Shown here: positions 46,577-55,178 of the stretch, piece after piece
How positions within the stretch are numbered: position 1 is the stretch's first letter
Layout of the letters: each line of letters starts with the position of its first letter
Assembly (NCBI GenBank): GCA_027311065.1
Contig: DAICZP010000073.1
Span: 1 to 64,000, forward strand
Direction of reading: 5' to 3'
Length of the DNA stretch: 64,000 bases
Source of the DNA: Thiomonas sp.
Lineage (GTDB): Bacteria > Pseudomonadota > Gammaproteobacteria > Burkholderiales > Burkholderiaceae_C
Notes under the pieces: model-generated
Told to the model about the DNA's origin: nothing
Databases searched by the model: none
What the model saw: the letters and a program-made list of their open reading frames with translations, nothing else
Position numbers and translations under genes: made by a program

Positions 46577-46893
46577 GCCTTGCTCCCAGGTTCTTGCTGA
46601 TAGATCAGCCGTTCAAGGGCGAGTGTGACGTTTTCCCCGCTGCGGCGCAAGCCTTTGAGCCGCAGATAGGCATCCTCGCTGATGCGAACCAGCTTGACCC
46701 CCTGGGGCGCCGGCGGCGGCTCATAGCGCACCAAGGCCCCCGCCAGGGCCTGGTACTTGGCCCCGTTGCCCGGAAGACCCTTGAGGAATGTTCCGTCACA
46801 CCGTTGTGTGATCAAGATGGCATCCGGCGCCGCCGGATCGCCGGTCAGTTTGGCAATGACCTCGATCGTGTCAGATTCAGCCTTCTTCTTCAT
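46573..46893 (-). CDS. Hypothetical protein in the integrase operon
   Basis: A 106-residue protein, MKKKAESDTIEVIAKLTGDP, with VKLVRISEDAYLRLKGLRRSGENVTLALERL near the C-terminus. This resembles a short ribbon-helix-helix or relaxosome-accessory type helix-rich end, but I cannot assign a family. It overlaps the recombinase gene by 17 bases and the small membrane gene by four, so the three form one transcript. Confidence 0.65.
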   Translation of the reverse strand: MKKKAESDTIEVIAKLTGDPAAPDAILITQRCDGTFLKGLPGNGAKYQALAGALVRYEPPPAPQGVKLVRISEDAYLRLKGLRRSGENVTLALERLIYQQEPGSKA

Positions 46894-47773
46894 AGAACCC
46901 CCGCAGGTAGACGCTTTTGACATACCGTCCTCGCCCGTCACCGTGGCCGAGGTCGTTCGATAACAGCCGTAGCGCTTCGTGCTCCGGCCGGCCTTCATCG
47001 AGATAGGCGCGCATCCGATCATGCGCAAATCGATAGCGCAGCGCATGGCTCGCCTGTTTGCCGGACAGCCCCGCTTCGGCGCACAGCCGGCCGTATTGCC
47101 GGCGCGCCGCCGCGGGATTCGGGCTTGGAACGAGAAAGGCGCGTCCGTCCTTGAAGACATTCTCCGCCTGGGCGATCGCACTCCTTGCCGCAGACTCCAT
47201 GGACGGGGCGATGCTGATCACACGCGGACGCCCGCCCTTGGTGGTGCCGGCGCGTACAGGCAACATGGGACGTCCCTCGCCGAACAAACGACTCCAGGCC
47301 TGGAGATCCGCTCGGGTCACACTCAGGGCCTCTTCCATACGCAGCCCGAGAGATGCCTGCAGGCTCGCCAGGGCGCAGAACTCCGGCCGTCCCTTGTCGA
47401 GGGCGGCCGTGATCTTCTCCCAGGTCAACGCTTCGTGCTTGCCCGTGCGGTCGCCGGGACGACTCGCGATCATCAGCGCCGCGTTCGACCATTCCGGCGC
47501 TTTGGCGGTCGTCTCGCGGCCTGCACCCTTCAGCGCCGCCCGGATATGGCTGGCGATGTTCTGCAAGGATCGAGGCGTTCCGCCCTGTGCCTGAATGAAG
47601 GCTTTGAATTGCTTGAGCGTCAGCGTTTCGGGCGTAAGGCTTCTCCACGTGTGCTCCTTGGCATAGCGCTCAAGTTGCGCAAAGGTGTGTTGCTTGTCAT
47701 CACGGCTGCGCGTCGCGCCGCGCGCATGCCGCAGCGCGGCCTGCATGAAGCTCGCCTTGGTGCTCATTGCCAT
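46877..47773 (-). CDS. Tyrosine recombinase / integrase 2
   Basis: A 298-residue tyrosine recombinase of the integrase-domain type found on integrative and conjugative elements, not of the P4/DUF4102 class of the other two. The N-terminal SAM-like part is DDKQHTFAQLERYAKEHTWR. Catalytic features are LGLRMEEALSVTRADLQAWS (Arg), TTKGGRPRVISI (Lys), HALRYRFA and NDLGHGDGRGRYVKSVYL (His, Arg and the final Tyr). GGGAG eight bases before the ATG at 47773 supports the start. It may act on a neighbouring att copy or on TGTCACGT-bearing DNA upstream. Confidence 0.85.
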   Translation of the reverse strand: MAMSTKASFMQAALRHARGATRSRDDKQHTFAQLERYAKEHTWRSLTPETLTLKQFKAFIQAQGGTPRSLQNIASHIRAALKGAGRETTAKAPEWSNAALMIASRPGDRTGKHEALTWEKITAALDKGRPEFCALASLQASLGLRMEEALSVTRADLQAWSRLFGEGRPMLPVRAGTTKGGRPRVISIAPSMESAARSAIAQAENVFKDGRAFLVPSPNPAAARRQYGRLCAEAGLSGKQASHALRYRFAHDRMRAYLDEGRPEHEALRLLSNDLGHGDGRGRYVKSVYLRGFYEEEG

Positions 47774-48587
47774 GTTGTTCTCCCGGTCGGTCAGGTGCTA
47801 GTGCCCGCCTGGCGGCCCCTGGGACAGGAGCTTGAGGCATGAATGGGCTGGTTGTGTCACGTCGCGCACGTGACAAGCGTTGCTCGGTTGATGCGGCGCG
47901 AGCGGGCCTGCAGGAGTGGCCTGGCGGCCTGTGAGCGCGCGCCGAAGGCGCGCAGGAAGGGAAGGCCGCGGCTCTGGGCCGGGCGTAACGTGCAGGATCG
48001 GCCGATGGCGGCCCTTCTGGACAAACAATCGCGTGGAAGGCTGACCGCTCGGATCAGCGTCTAGGCGTCGTCACGAGGACGAAAGAGAAGGGTGTGCGTG
48101 TGTGTCACGTGGACACGAGCAAGGCTCGCATCACCGTGACACACAGGATCAAGAACGCGCGTGGAGGGCGCAATCTGTGCGGCGCTCCAAGGCAAACGCA
48201 TGGAGCGGTGCCGTCTGGCGCAGCCAACGGCCTTGGCGCCGAGGGACTCAGGAAGCGGCTGAGCAGCCGACGTTCAAAGAGGGCAGCGCGCCCCAGATTT
48301 CAGGATCAAGGGCGCTGAGCCCATCACAGTGCAAACATGCACGACAACGCTTGTATTCCGCTTCTGCGGGAGGTTCAATGGAGTGCGCCGTGCAGCGCAT
48401 ATCGATAATGTAGCAGTTCGGTGATCATGTGCAAACTGCCATTTGGGGCGCGAATCGATGTCGCTCCTCCGCCACATTCTGGCGGAAGATTTACGAAAAA
48501 ATCGTGGGGGCAAGGGCAGGTGAACGCGATTATCGCGATGCCGAAAAACTGAATGAAATCGCGGGCTTAGCGTGGAATTCAAATTGA
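47774..48587. other. Non-coding region upstream of integrase 2 with TGTCACGT inverted repeats
   Basis: No convincing gene in 814 bases. Four TGTCACG-type sites stand out: an inverted pair TGTCACGT (47855-47862)/ACGTGACA (47868-47875) with a 5-base spacer, and a pair of 10-bp arms GTGTGTCACG (48100-48109)/CGTGACACAC (48135-48144) enclosing an inner CGAGC-aag-GCTCG stem (48116-48128). They could be recombinase arm sites, an operator or replication sequences, or encode a structured RNA. Confidence 0.45.
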
Positions 48588-48601
48588 CACCCTTTCCGCC
48601 A
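48588..48601 (+). repeat. att-like core repeat, copy 2
   Basis: CACCCTTTCCGCCA, identical to copies 1 and 3, at the junction between the two integrative elements. As with copy 1, a terminator follows within a few bases. No tRNA body precedes it. Confidence 0.7.
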
Positions 48602-48606
48602 TTATG

Positions 48607-48640
48607 AAAGCCCAAGCAATTGATTTGCATGGGCTTTTTT
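48607..48640 (+). terminator. Rho-independent terminator after att copy 2
   Basis: The stem AAAGCCCA/TGGGCTTT, extended by GCAA/TTGC, ends in six T residues. It lies six bases after the tRNA-end-like repeat, the place where a tRNA gene terminator would be. Confidence 0.8.
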
Positions 48641-48969
48641 AACTTTGGGTGCACCGACTCTTACCGCTGCTCTTACCCGGCGACGGGGTTCCCATCCTCC
48701 CCAGGGCATCGGCCCTCATCTCTTGGTGCTCTCCCTCTGGGTTGAGCGATGCCGGGGCACGCTCCGCCGCATTGGTGCGATGCCTTTGGTTACATTGCCA
48801 GTCAATGCGCATTGCGCGCAGCGTTGACGACCGCCGCACCATTGCCTTAATCTGAAAGCAGCTCCTGTATCCCCCAAACTCTGGAATTCACCGGGGGACG
48901 CTCGGCAAAAGTTTTCATGCAGGGCCTGCTGCCAAAACTGCGCACAAATTTTCAAAATTCGGCGGCCTG
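48641..48969. other. Interval without a recognised gene
   Basis: About 330 bases at the left end of element 2. Short frames occur on both strands but none shows a known domain, and the stretch is best treated as non-coding junction DNA. Confidence 0.4.
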
Positions 48970-49596
48970 CTACCGATTCGGGTGAGCCTTAAGCCACTGC
49001 AGCGCCGCGCTTTTGGCTAGGGCGATCTGCCCTGGTGTCAAATCCGATGTAAGGACGAGAACTTGCAATTCAGTTTTTGCGAGACTGATGTCTGCGCCTG
49101 AACTGTTCGCGTTACGAGTCGCCAAATAGAACCAACGATAGGAATCTACAGGGTCAACTGGAACCCCACGGCCCATTTCTCTGGCGAAACCAAGTACGAG
49201 TTGTGCTCGGGGGTTTCCTTGATTTGCGGACTTGCGGTACCAGTAATTCGCTAGTAATAGATTTTTCCGATCTTCGTAAAGCTGACCTAATTCAAGTTGA
49301 GCTGTGCTATCTCCGTCATTCGCGGGTTGGCTAAGTGAAGCAAATGCCTTGGCGTCTCCTTTTTCTGCTTGGCGTTGCAGCCCTGAGTAGAGAGTAAACG
49401 CTCTCGTGTACTCGCCCAGAGCAAGCGGTTGCTGTGGCGGAGGCGGGGTCGTTACCGCATCCGAAGCGGGAGGTTTCCAAGCGGAAGTAGGATGGGAAGA
49501 TGTGGGGCTTTGCGGTGTAGTTGGACCTGGAGCAGACTGCACCAACCTTGCAGTTGAAGGATCGAACGGCGCGCCAGGCTCTTTGCCAGAAGACAC
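48970..49596 (-). CDS. Sel1-repeat protein, possibly split by an amber codon from the upstream gene
   Basis: Annotated from GTG 49596 (208 aa). After a Pro/Ser/Thr-rich linker there are Sel1/TPR-like repeats (AKAFASLSQPANDGDSTAQLELGQLYEDRK, then LLANYWYRKSANQGNPRAQLVLGFAREMGRGV). The same frame continues upstream without a start, through WWKCSESVKTIIANEVPYPD, to the TAG at 49762-49764 that ends the next gene. The conserved-looking sequence before the GTG implies that the two open frames may once have been, or may be expressed as, one protein of about 440 residues with an N-terminal membrane anchor. Function unknown; Sel1 proteins usually mediate protein contacts. Confidence 0.65.
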   Translation of the reverse strand: MSSGKEPGAPFDPSTARLVQSAPGPTTPQSPTSSHPTSAWKPPASDAVTTPPPPQQPLALGEYTRAFTLYSGLQRQAEKGDAKAFASLSQPANDGDSTAQLELGQLYEDRKNLLLANYWYRKSANQGNPRAQLVLGFAREMGRGVPVDPVDSYRWFYLATRNANSSGADISLAKTELQVLVLTSDLTPGQIALAKSAALQWLKAHPNR

Positions 49597-49761
49597 AGCG
49601 GGTGGCGCATATTTTGTCCACGGGCCTCTCGTTGGCTTGGGCGAAGGTGCGCTAGAAATGTCATTTGGCGTATTTAATGGTGCTGTGGTTTTTAAACAAT
49701 CTGGGTACGGTACCTCGTTGGCAATAATTGTTTTGACTGATTCGCTGCATTTCCACCAGAA

Positions 49762-50295
49762 CTATTGATCGGATGACGGTGTGCTCGAACCTTCGTTAGG
49801 TTGAAGAATTTGAGGACTTTGATTTTGACGGCCTGCGTTGCTGGTGTTTTGCGGAGGGCTTTCGCTTTGCGAGTTGTTTTCGCCAAAGAAGCTACGTATT
49901 TTGTTTGCCGTGCACTGTTCGTGCGTCGGTAAGATGCTTGGTTGGCCCGGGGTTTCTTCAAACAATGATCCACCTTCGCATGCGGAGTAATCGTCACCTT
50001 CCATTTTTATATGGATGCATCCTTTGATGCTCCCGGCCGTTGCGCACTCTGCTCGAACTTTTTCATAGCGCCGGCAGACGGCCTTTAATTTGCATGTATT
50101 CGTTATATATTGCGTCAGGGGAATGCGGAATTCGCGTGCTACGCGGCTTTGTGCAGATATCTGCTCAGAGGATGGAAATGTGCTTACAAGAAGCCAAAGG
50201 TGGACGCCGGCAGTGATCAAGAAGTAGGCTATACCGGCGCCCAGTAGCAAGACAATAATTTCCCCCTCGCCGCGCTGTCTGGTGGTGATTTTCAT
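49762..50295 (-). CDS. Hypothetical membrane-anchored protein
   Basis: A 177-residue protein with one N-terminal transmembrane helix (IIVLLLGAGIAYFLITAGVHLWLLV, about residues 13-37) and an extracytoplasmic domain containing paired cysteines (NTCKLKAVC, AECATAGSIKGCIHI, and later C). The C-terminus is a Gln/Ser/Pro-rich linker ending SSTPSSDQ at an amber codon. The next gene continues in exactly the same frame. Its ATG overlaps the preceding gene by four bases. Confidence 0.6.
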   Translation of the reverse strand: MKITTRQRGEGEIIVLLLGAGIAYFLITAGVHLWLLVSTFPSSEQISAQSRVAREFRIPLTQYITNTCKLKAVCRRYEKVRAECATAGSIKGCIHIKMEGDDYSACEGGSLFEETPGQPSILPTHEQCTANKIRSFFGENNSQSESPPQNTSNAGRQNQSPQILQPNEGSSTPSSDQ

Positions 50296-50573
50296 ATTTT
50301 TCTTTTGGTTGCGGCGTTGATTATCGATGTGCAGTCAGCGATGGCCATCCTAAGCAGTCGCTTCTCGTCTGCGAAGGCCTTTGACTCGTAGCCATCAACC
50401 TTCTTGCAGATGGAAGCAAGATGCTCGCGCCACTCCGGGGTCCTGCGCACCTTGACGCGCTCCCAGGGACGGTTCTCCAGTACCCACTTCCGCCAAGCCT
50501 CGCGGCGCTCCGGCGTCCAGCCCGTTCGGCCTGCGTTACGGTGTTTCTCGCTCATTCTGCGGACCTCGTTCAT
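50292..50573 (-). CDS. Hypothetical basic protein
   Basis: Unrecognised 93-residue protein rich in Arg, Lys and Trp (TGWTPERREAWRKWVLENRPW and RRTPEWREHL), suggesting a nucleic-acid-binding role. Starts at 50573 and 50555 (MSEKHRNAGRT) are both possible and both overlap the upstream gene. The stop overlaps the downstream start by four bases. It is conserved in position within this compact minus-strand operon; no family is recognised. Confidence 0.6.
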   Translation of the reverse strand: MNEVRRMSEKHRNAGRTGWTPERREAWRKWVLENRPWERVKVRRTPEWREHLASICKKVDGYESKAFADEKRLLRMAIADCTSIINAATKRKI

Positions 50574-51018
50574 TTTCCACGATGTGAAAACTGTTGGGTG
50601 GGGCGTTGTTCACCTGCTGCGGTCCGGTCGCCATGTTTACCTGCTTGGCTATCACCATAGGCCCCGCTTTGATAGTTGCAAGTGCCTCCGTGGCGCGAAT
50701 CGCTTGTCCCTTGGCCTTGAAAGCCATTTTGGCATACATCTCCTGCATGCGGGGAGAGGGCGCTTGCTCAGACTTGGTGATGTAGCTGTGGAACAGGGCG
50801 TCAAGCGTGGCGATGCTTGCGACTAGTTTGGCCTCGATGTCGCGCATGTCGCCATCATTCACACGCTTGGCTTGTTCGCCGATAGCGGTCGCCACGGACG
50901 CTGCGGCGAGGCCGTCCTGAACATGGCAGATAGTGACTGCTGCGTCGGTGAGGCCCGCGATGGCGGCCTCCGCTTCGCGCTGCTCGTACCGCTGAAGGGC
51001 GAGTGATTTGGTCTCCAT
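50536..51018 (-). CDS. Hypothetical helical protein
   Basis: Unrecognised 160-residue, Ala-rich, mostly helical protein (YEQREAEAAIAGLTDAAVTI, then AIRATEALATIKAGPMVIAKQ) ending in an Asn/Pro-rich tail. It overlaps the next gene. The appearance fits small accessory proteins of satellite elements. No function is inferred. Confidence 0.6.
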   Translation of the reverse strand: METKSLALQRYEQREAEAAIAGLTDAAVTICHVQDGLAAASVATAIGEQAKRVNDGDMRDIEAKLVASIATLDALFHSYITKSEQAPSPRMQEMYAKMAFKAKGQAIRATEALATIKAGPMVIAKQVNMATGPQQVNNAPPNSFHIVENERGPQNERETP

Positions 51019-51024
51019 CGCGGC

Positions 51025-51498
51025 TCAATCTCCCAAGAGGTGGCGGCGAACGCCGTGCGCCGGGTCGGGTTTCAAGTTCACGGATACAGCCCCCAGTAAG
51101 GCCGCGGCGACAGTTGCAATCGCATTCGTCGGCCCGACCCCTTGCGAATCCTGCGAATCCTGCGAATCGCTAGCGTTTATGCGGGTTCCAGCGGTTGCGA
51201 ACGGGTTGCGAATATTGCGAATCGGGCTTCGTGCGGCTGCTGCATCCGGGGCGCCGCTTAGCGAATCAACGATGCTGTTGCGGGGTAGTTGCGAATTCTG
51301 CGAATCGCAAGCGTTTATGCGGCTGTTCGCAGAATTCGCAGCGTTGGTGGCGCCGCCGATCGCCGCTGCGAATTCGCAAGATTCGCAACCTATTCGCAAC
51401 CCCGCAAAGCGAGCATTTATGCGGGTGTTCGCAGGATTCGCAAGATTCGCAGGGGTGGCCGTGCGCTGCACGGTCCCCTGCACCTCAGTGCTGTGCAT
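51025..51498 (-). CDS. Repeat-built protein downstream of the primase
   Basis: A 157-residue protein whose sequence is dominated by short degenerate repeats: NPANTRINA, NSANSRINA and TAGTRINA-like blocks alternating with CESCEF, CDSQNSQ and SDSQDSQDSQ. At DNA level the same motifs appear as GCGAATC/GATTCGC units. The start MHSTEVQGTVQ at 51498 has GGAG six bases upstream and overlaps the end of the primase gene by 14 bases. The repeats may be selected at DNA level (protein-binding or replication sites) as much as at protein level. Confidence 0.55.
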   Translation of the reverse strand: MHSTEVQGTVQRTATPANLANPANTRINARFAGLRIGCESCEFAAAIGGATNAANSANSRINACDSQNSQLPRNSIVDSLSGAPDAAAARSPIRNIRNPFATAGTRINASDSQDSQDSQGVGPTNAIATVAAALLGAVSVNLKPDPAHGVRRHLLGD

Positions 51499-53833
51499 GA
51501 TCGACTCCAAGTGCTGTGATGGCATCGCCATTGATTGCTACAAGGTTGCATGCGTGCAGACGCTCAATGGCTTGATCCCGGCGGTTCGCTGGGCGCACTG
51601 CGTTGGGGCCGATCCTTGGGATGTCGCGCAGCCGGGTAGGCGTGTTGCGCTCCGCAAGCCAGCGGTAAAGCGTCAAGGCCCAGTCCGGTACTGGGTCCGC
51701 TTTGCCGTCGAGTGCCGACAGCCACTGCGATATCGAGTGCTGTGCCAAGGTTATGCCTGATTGCGCCTCGGCAAGAGCGACTGACTGGCCGCCACCAAAC
51801 GCGGTCAGCACCCCAGCGATGCGGCATGCAAGTTCCGCCGCCCGCAGCGCGAAGGCCCGTACGTCTGCCAAGCTGCCGCGCCGGCCTTCTTCTTCCATCC
51901 CTTCAAAGAACTTTGCGATTGAGGCTCTGGCGTTAGCTGTAAGCGTCAGTGTGGGGAGGTTGTCGCACTCATGCGGCATCGGCAGCGATAGCAGCTTCTC
52001 GCAGCGATCCCAGTAAGCGCGGATTGCCTCGCTTTGCTCCGCCTGCCACGGTCGATCCTTGCGCGGCTGAAGCGGCGCAGGCCATGCGAGTAGAAATCGC
52101 GGCCAGAAGCCAATTCCCGACAGCGCATCGTCTGCCAGAACGTCGCCCAGCGCGGCAGGTTGAATCAGCAGGTGAGCGCTCAGGCGGACGCCATACCGCT
52201 CGGTTCGGCCACCACCTCCGCGAACGACGCTGATATGGCCACGGTCCCAAAGGCCGCAAAGGCTCGCTGTGGTCTTGATCCGGTTCTCCTGGCTCATGGC
52301 GTGTCCGGCCAGGACGGCGCCCGCTTCAGTGCTGAAAATGCCTTGGGCAGCCACACCTTCATCGAAGCTGCGCCGCAATCCTTCAATGGTGAGATCTGCC
52401 GCCAGCCGATACGGGGCAGGCCCAAGTTCTGGAGCCGTTGCCTCGGCTTTTTTGCGCTTCGCCTTTTCCTGTTCGTGCATGTCACGCAGGAGTTGATACC
52501 GCTGCCCCTCACGGCGCTGAAATTCGTGAATGACGCGCAGCGCGGGGCGGTCGGCGGTGTCCTTCCCATCGCCACTGTTCGCGACGGTCAGGCAGTAGAG
52601 GCTCAGCGGCTTTGTCGATCCATTCAAGGTCTGCACGTTGGCGATGCTCTGCGTGAGCAACGCGGCAGCGGCTAGCAGCGACTGACCGGCCATCGCGGGC
52701 GCTACCTGAGCCCCTGTTGCCAGATCGGCGGCAGCGGCGGCCAGCGGCCCAAGGGCATTGATCGGGTATGCCTGCTCCGTGTTTTGAAGCGCTGGCTTGA
52801 GGATGCTGGCAGCGCGGGCAATCGCGGCCTGTCGCGGCAGCCCGGGCAGCCGCGTCGCATCCTTCACCAGGTAGCGGACCGTGCCATAGGTGATGCCACC
52901 GTCCGGCTTATTGCTCGCCCAAGTGCGGTCAAACACCTTCGCGTCGTACTTGTCCGATCTCATCGACCATTGGCGCGCTATGTCCTCGCCACTGGCCAGC
53001 CCAGTAGACGCAATCCCCCACAGGACATTACGCCAATTTTCGTACCCCATGCCGGGGTCAAGATGCGCGAGATCTGCCAGAATTTCGGCCTCGCTGACCT
53101 GGCCGGCGATTACGTCGCGAGCGAGTCCCAGCACAGGCGCGCTGGTCCGCTGCGCCGCTGTGATGGCGATCTGCCCCATGATGTGATCAACGTCGATTGG
53201 CATCCCTTCAACGGCCTCTGACCTCGCGTTACTCAACTGGTCAGCGGGACAGCGCGGCGAGTAGAAAAGCCTGGCCGGCTCTAGCGCACTGCGGTCGACG
53301 CAATGGTCCAGCCCGAGCATGCTTGCGACGTGTAGGCCGAGCGGCTTCAGTTGGGCGGGCAGCAGGGGATGGTTGATACCCAGGACGATGCGATAGCGTG
53401 GCGCGTCAGGAAGATGCTGAAAAGTTGTGTATAGGTGGGCGGCCCACCCTTGAGCCCGGATGCGCTTGATTGTTTCATCCAGCGATGGCGGCTGGAGGTG
53501 TGGTGTGCTTTTCGCAGCCTCTATGTCGAGCACCAAGAGGCTCAACGCTTGCACACGTTCACCTGTGCGCGGCCCGGGGTCGATCTGGGCCGGCATCCAG
53601 GCGGGGCCGTCTTTCAGATCGTTCACCGTCGCAGGGGTGACGACGCCACTAATTGCTACATGTTGGCCGAGTGCGTTGCCCAGTTGTTCCCACGTCACAG
53701 GCCCTGATTTTTTTACAGGGGAATGCCTATTACTGACCAATGCGACGTTAATCCGCATAGAATTGACCATGTGCGCTGTATATTCGCTCGGATTATTGCA
53801 GGAGTCCGAGTGATTTTTTTCTTGGGCGATCAT
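51485..53833 (-). CDS. DUF3987/PriCT-2 replication protein (primase-helicase type)
   Basis: Large (782 aa) replication protein of phage satellites and islands. The N-terminal third has a primase-like region (VQALSLLVLDIEA), followed by a PriCT-2 module (GYENWRNVLWGIASTGLASGE, then WASNKPDGGITYGTVRYLV). The C-terminal DUF3987 part has SLYCLTVANSGDGKDTADRPA, where a P-loop would be, and STEAGAVLAGHAMSQENR. The start MIAQEKNHSD at 53833 overlaps the upstream stop (ATGA); longer versions are not conserved. It presumably drives element replication after excision. Confidence 0.85.
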   Translation of the reverse strand: MIAQEKNHSDSCNNPSEYTAHMVNSMRINVALVSNRHSPVKKSGPVTWEQLGNALGQHVAISGVVTPATVNDLKDGPAWMPAQIDPGPRTGERVQALSLLVLDIEAAKSTPHLQPPSLDETIKRIRAQGWAAHLYTTFQHLPDAPRYRIVLGINHPLLPAQLKPLGLHVASMLGLDHCVDRSALEPARLFYSPRCPADQLSNARSEAVEGMPIDVDHIMGQIAITAAQRTSAPVLGLARDVIAGQVSEAEILADLAHLDPGMGYENWRNVLWGIASTGLASGEDIARQWSMRSDKYDAKVFDRTWASNKPDGGITYGTVRYLVKDATRLPGLPRQAAIARAASILKPALQNTEQAYPINALGPLAAAAADLATGAQVAPAMAGQSLLAAAALLTQSIANVQTLNGSTKPLSLYCLTVANSGDGKDTADRPALRVIHEFQRREGQRYQLLRDMHEQEKAKRKKAEATAPELGPAPYRLAADLTIEGLRRSFDEGVAAQGIFSTEAGAVLAGHAMSQENRIKTTASLCGLWDRGHISVVRGGGGRTERYGVRLSAHLLIQPAALGDVLADDALSGIGFWPRFLLAWPAPLQPRKDRPWQAEQSEAIRAYWDRCEKLLSLPMPHECDNLPTLTLTANARASIAKFFEGMEEEGRRGSLADVRAFALRAAELACRIAGVLTAFGGGQSVALAEAQSGITLAQHSISQWLSALDGKADPVPDWALTLYRWLAERNTPTRLRDIPRIGPNAVRPANRRDQAIERLHACNLVAINGDAITALGVDHAQH

Positions 53834-54192
53834 GCGGCCTCCAGCGTGGAATAGAGATGGCCCTTGGCTTCTACGCGGAAAACAAGTGCAAAGGCTGCGC
53901 GGCATTCCTTGCAGTAAAGGGGGATGCGCAGCGCCGCGAATAGGTGGGTGTCATGCAGGACGCGCTCTGCATGTGCAGCGCCATCGACAAGGCACAGGTT
54001 GATGGCGTGGCGCCCTTGGTCCTCATTGCTCCTGTAATAACAGCCTTCGTACTGGATTTCATGCGCGAAGCGCAAGCCGCCAGTCTTGCAGTCAGGGCAC
54101 ACGTGGACGACCTTCTGCCCGAGGTTGGATAGGACGTAAGGCCCCGCCACTGGCGCTTGGCCAGCAACGAATGGAAAGCGCGGCTTAAACAT
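53830..54192 (-). CDS. Zinc-ribbon-like hypothetical protein
   Basis: A 120-residue protein with two CxxC knuckles, HVCPDCKTGG and LYCKECRAAF, that could coordinate one zinc ion, and IQYEGCYYRSNEDQGRH between them. It overlaps both neighbours (eight bases with alpA, four with the primase), so it is part of the replication operon. Such small zinc proteins often regulate or deliver transcription or replication factors. No family name is certain. Confidence 0.7.
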   Translation of the reverse strand: MFKPRFPFVAGQAPVAGPYVLSNLGQKVVHVCPDCKTGGLRFAHEIQYEGCYYRSNEDQGRHAINLCLVDGAAHAERVLHDTHLFAALRIPLYCKECRAAFALVFRVEAKGHLYSTLEAA

Positions 54193-54379
54193 GGCTCACC
54201 TCGCTCTTGAGCGCCTTCAGCCACTTGGCGACGTCTGACGCATACCAGCCCACGGCGCGCTGACCGAGCTTCACCGGCTTGGGAAATTCGTCGCGTGCGA
54301 GCTTGTCATAGATCGTTGAGCGTGCCTGCCCTGTCAGCCGTGCGACCTCGGGCAGTCTCAAGATCGGGTCGATGTCCAT
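54185..54379 (-). CDS. AlpA-family regulator
   Basis: A 64-residue helix-turn-helix protein of the AlpA/excisionase family: ILRLPEVARLTGQARSTIYDKLARDEFPKPVKLGQRAVGW. GGAG eight bases before the ATG at 54379 supports the start. AlpA proteins activate or regulate integrase and excision genes in P4-like elements, consistent with the position between the integrase and primase genes. Confidence 0.93.
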   Translation of the reverse strand: MDIDPILRLPEVARLTGQARSTIYDKLARDEFPKPVKLGQRAVGWYASDVAKWLKALKSEVSHV

Positions 54380-54472
54380 TTGAATATCTCCAGTTCCCAC
54401 CGAGCGGCATTGCACGGTGCTGGAAGAATTGTCTAATTGGACTCGCGGCACTGTCACTGCACGTTTATTCCG

Positions 54473-55117
54473 CTAAAAGCTCTCCAGCCCTTCTTTGTGC
54501 ATCTTGACCATCAGTTCCAACTCGGGTGTGCCCTTAAAGGCGCTGTATGCCTTCAGAGCACTGGATTCGCTGATTCCGTCACGCTCAAGACTCGCGCAGG
54601 CGTCCTCAACCTTGAGGCCGGAATCCATTGCGCACTTGACGCGAGCAGCAATCATCAGCGTCCTATAGCTGGTTTTTTCTGATGCTTTGCGCCCCCGTTT
54701 GCGGGGCAATGGTCGCGGATTTCGGATTAGGTAGGCAACTGCTATCGGGTCTGTAGATCGTCCATCCAATTCGCGCCGATGCGCGTATTCCCTGATTTGA
54801 CGATCCGCCACAGCTCTGAGGTCGTCAATGAGTGACGCCGGATTACCTCTCGGGTGCTGTCTAACCTGCTCCGATGCTTTCCAATAGGCACCATGCTCGG
54901 CAAGACTCACCAAATCTTGGATGTGGCACGGCAGATCAAACAAGTCCGGCGCATCGCCCCATGAAATTTGCTCGGAGTCCAGCAGATCGGCGACCATGCG
55001 TTCAGCCTCTGCTTGGTTGGCGTCATGAGGCAGCTTGCTCGGATCGACGGGCAGGCTCGGCACCACCAGCCTGGGCTCTGGTGTTGGCGGGTTGCGCGGC
55101 TTAGTTCTGCGTGTCAT
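54473..55117 (-). CDS. Hypothetical protein beside the integrase
   Basis: Unrecognised 214-residue soluble protein starting MTRRTKPRNPPTPEPR. The middle (DLPCHIQDLVSLAEHGAYWK) and the C-terminal helical part (SYRTLMIAARVKCAMDSGLK, VEDACASLERDGISESSALKAY) could contain a helix-turn-helix-like segment. The start at 55117 is the last ATG that keeps this region and leaves 61 bases to the integrase stop. It is a common cargo position in P4-like islands; the role is unknown. Confidence 0.65.
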   Translation of the reverse strand: MTRRTKPRNPPTPEPRLVVPSLPVDPSKLPHDANQAEAERMVADLLDSEQISWGDAPDLFDLPCHIQDLVSLAEHGAYWKASEQVRQHPRGNPASLIDDLRAVADRQIREYAHRRELDGRSTDPIAVAYLIRNPRPLPRKRGRKASEKTSYRTLMIAARVKCAMDSGLKVEDACASLERDGISESSALKAYSAFKGTPELELMVKMHKEGLESF

Positions 55118-55178
55118 TTTTCGCCCCAGTTCTTGTTCTGCGAACGGCCAAAAGCCCTGATGGTGGTTTCGGTCATGC

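Larger units (their letters stand above)
37502..48601. mobile_element. Integrative element 1 (between att copies 1 and 2)
   Basis: An 11.1-kb interval bounded by identical 14-base repeats, starting with a P4-type integrase and ending near a second recombinase. Its cargo includes higBA, two small genes and the TetR-controlled oxygenase cassette. No conjugation or phage structural genes are present. It could be two accreted elements, since it has two recombinases. Boundaries rest on the repeats and gene content only. Confidence 0.6.

Noticed and set aside
51100..51460. Repeated GCGAATC units considered as a CRISPR array
   Set aside because: Units are 7-10 bases, irregularly spaced, present in both orientations and lie inside a coding frame; there are no constant-length spacers or cas genes.
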